Below are positions 5,798 through 6,895 of a stretch of DNA of 6,895 nt, one piece after another. Numbering within the stretch: position 1 is the stretch's first letter; each line of letters begins with the position of its first letter. Below the pieces are notes generated by a model that was given only the letters and a program-made list of their open reading frames with translations, searched no databases and was not told the DNA's origin. A program made the translations under genes and the position numbers. This DNA comes from an uncultured Chloroflexota bacterium. Lineage in GTDB: Bacteria; Chloroflexota; Chloroflexia; Chloroflexales; Roseiflexaceae. The stretch spans positions 1 to 6,895 of the forward strand of contig CAIQIY010000648.1 of assembly GCA_903871975.1 (NCBI GenBank), given 5' to 3'.

Positions 5798-6895
5798 ATG
5801 GTTGGATCACACGTGCGGCTATTGGGGCCAATCGAATACGAATCGGACGAACGTACCAGGGCCGATCTCCAGGCGCGTCATGCGCTGTTGTTGGTGTATC
5901 TGGCGCTCGAAGCGCCGGCGAGCCATGATCGTGACGCGCTGGCCGCGCGCTTTTGCCCGGAGTACAGCCACAGCCGGGCGGCGGCCTGGCTGCGGCAGGC
6001 ACTGGCGGCACTGAGCGAATGGGCGCAGCCGAGCACCGCTGGCCGCGGGGCACCGGGGTGGGCCGGCACCAGTGGATTGCTGCAGCCCGACATCGCCACG
6101 ACGGGCTGGCTGCGGATCACGCGTCACGCAGTCTCGGTCGATCCGACCCGGCTCGCGGTCGACGCATTGCAGTTGATGCAGATCCACCAGTGCATCACCG
6201 GCCACCGGCATCGCCAGATCGCGGGATGCCCGGTGTGCCTGCCCCGGCTGGCCGAGGCCGCCGCGCTGGTTCGCGGGGTCCCACTGACCGGCCTCGACGC
6301 CGCGGGCAACGACGCGCTCGAGCACTGGATCCAGGCGCGCCGTGCCCAGTTCAGCGACATGGCGCGCGATATCTTCGCTGCCCTCGTCGACACCCGCGTG
6401 CGCATGGGCGATCACGCGCGCGCCATCGAGGATGCCCGCCGCTGGCTCAAGCTGGAGCCAACCAGCGAGGCTGTGCACCGGCTGCTGATCACGGCGCTGG
6501 CACACCGCGGCTCGCGCGGTGCCGCGCTGCAGCACGTCGACTGGTTCCGCCAGCTGGTACACAGCCGGCTGGGGTTCGAACTGGAGCCGGCGACGCTCGA
6601 GCTGGAACGCCGCATCCGCGAGGGCCGCCTGGTGGCACCGCCACCGCGTCCAGCCCCCGACAGCCGCATCACCGACCCTGCGCACACTGCGCTGCGCGAT
6701 CAGGTCGTCGCGCTGGTCAACGAATCCGGCCAGCGGCTGGTGAGCATCGTCGGCGCCGATGGCACCGGTCGGGCGACCTTGGCGCGCGCGGTCGCGTGGG
6801 CCGCCGCCCCGCTCTTCGCCGCAGGTGCCGCGGTCGTCTCGCTCGATACCAGCGACGATGCCCATCGGATGATCTGCATCGGCGACGCGCTCGCC
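5798..6895 (+). CDS. BTAD-type transcriptional regulator with P-loop (STAND/AAA-like) domain, N-terminal part, 3'-truncated by window edge
   Basis: An uninterrupted frame of 366 codons running off the right edge. The N-terminus (VRLLGPIEY from residue 6) and the following ~90 residues resemble the winged-helix OmpR-like domain of SARP/BTAD regulators. Next comes a Cys/His cluster (Cys132, His136, His138, Cys144, Cys147) in the early BTAD region. A helical TPR-like BTAD follows at about 160-285, including FSDMARDIFAALVD, RAIEDARRWLKLEPTSEAVHR and LGFELEPATLELERRIREG-type segments. A Pro-rich linker leads to LVSIVGADGTGRATLA at about 314-329, a Walker A-like loop in which the Lys is Arg325 and the next Thr/Ser is Ala326. 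Family members are large signal-integrating ATPase regulators, often with C-terminal TPRs. An in-frame TAG at 5774 limits the start to GTG 5783, ATG 5798 or GTG 5813; ATG 5798 fits the family N-terminus best, though its ribosome site is weak. It is likely transcribed apart from the sugar operon; its target is unknown. Confidence 0.85.
   Translation, partial: MVGSHVRLLGPIEYESDERTRADLQARHALLLVYLALEAPASHDRDALAARFCPEYSHSRAAAWLRQALAALSEWAQPSTAGRGAPGWAGTSGLLQPDIATTGWLRITRHAVSVDPTRLAVDALQLMQIHQCITGHRHRQIAGCPVCLPRLAEAAALVRGVPLTGLDAAGNDALEHWIQARRAQFSDMARDIFAALVDTRVRMGDHARAIEDARRWLKLEPTSEAVHRLLITALAHRGSRGAALQHVDWFRQLVHSRLGFELEPATLELERRIREGRLVAPPPRPAPDSRITDPAHTALRDQVVALVNESGQRLVSIVGADGTGRATLARAVAWAAAPLFAAGAAVVSLDTSDDAHRMICIGDALA

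Noticed and set aside
5819..6865. Minus-strand open frame (348 codons) opposite the BTAD regulator
   Set aside because: The + strand frame shows family features (winged helix, TPR-like BTAD, P-loop) through the same region; the antisense protein does not.

Overview
The window is a GC-rich stretch, densely coded on the + strand. It reads like an accessory carbohydrate-utilisation locus of a Chloroflexota bacterium (Roseiflexus/Kouleothrix/Herpetosiphon-like). That assignment is an inference. It rests on three things: the GC-rich composition, a YesM/YesN-type sugar-responsive two-component pair beside a glycosidase, and a downstream BTAD/P-loop regulator with a Cys/His cluster that I associate with Chloroflexota. 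No rRNA or other phylogenetic marker is present.

Layout: (1) 1-894 is the C-terminal ~297 residues of a GH116 (GBA2/DUF608-type) beta-glycosidase, whose start lies outside the window. (2) 924-1955 and 1952-2896 are two Gfo/Idh/MocA NAD(P)-dependent sugar oxidoreductases joined by an ATGA overlap. (3) 2932-3984 is a YesN-type response regulator (receiver + AraC output). (4) 3986-5743 is a YesM-type membrane histidine kinase starting 1 nt after the regulator stop. (5) 5798-6895 is the N-terminal 366 residues of a large BTAD-type transcriptional regulator entering a P-loop ATPase domain; it runs off the right edge.

The first five genes are tightly packed (gaps of 29, -4, 35 and 1 nt) and are probably one operon. 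A working model is that the kinase senses an extracellular glycoside or sugar-binding protein, the regulator activates the cluster, the GH116 enzyme cleaves a beta-glucoside-like substrate in the cytoplasm, and the dehydrogenases oxidise or rearrange the sugar. The sugar transporter usually found with such systems is not in view. The BTAD gene, after a 54-nt gap, is likely a separate unit.

The intergenic spaces are all under 60 nt. I see no tRNA/rRNA gene, insertion sequence, CRISPR array, attachment site or origin. The most unusual points are non-consensus motifs: the first dehydrogenase lacks the EKP glutamate and the usual catalytic His, the kinase has altered ATP-binding glycine boxes, and the BTAD protein has a Walker A without its Lys and Thr/Ser. 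I found no clearly undescribed multi-gene system; the glycosidase-dehydrogenase cluster is the best candidate for new biochemistry.
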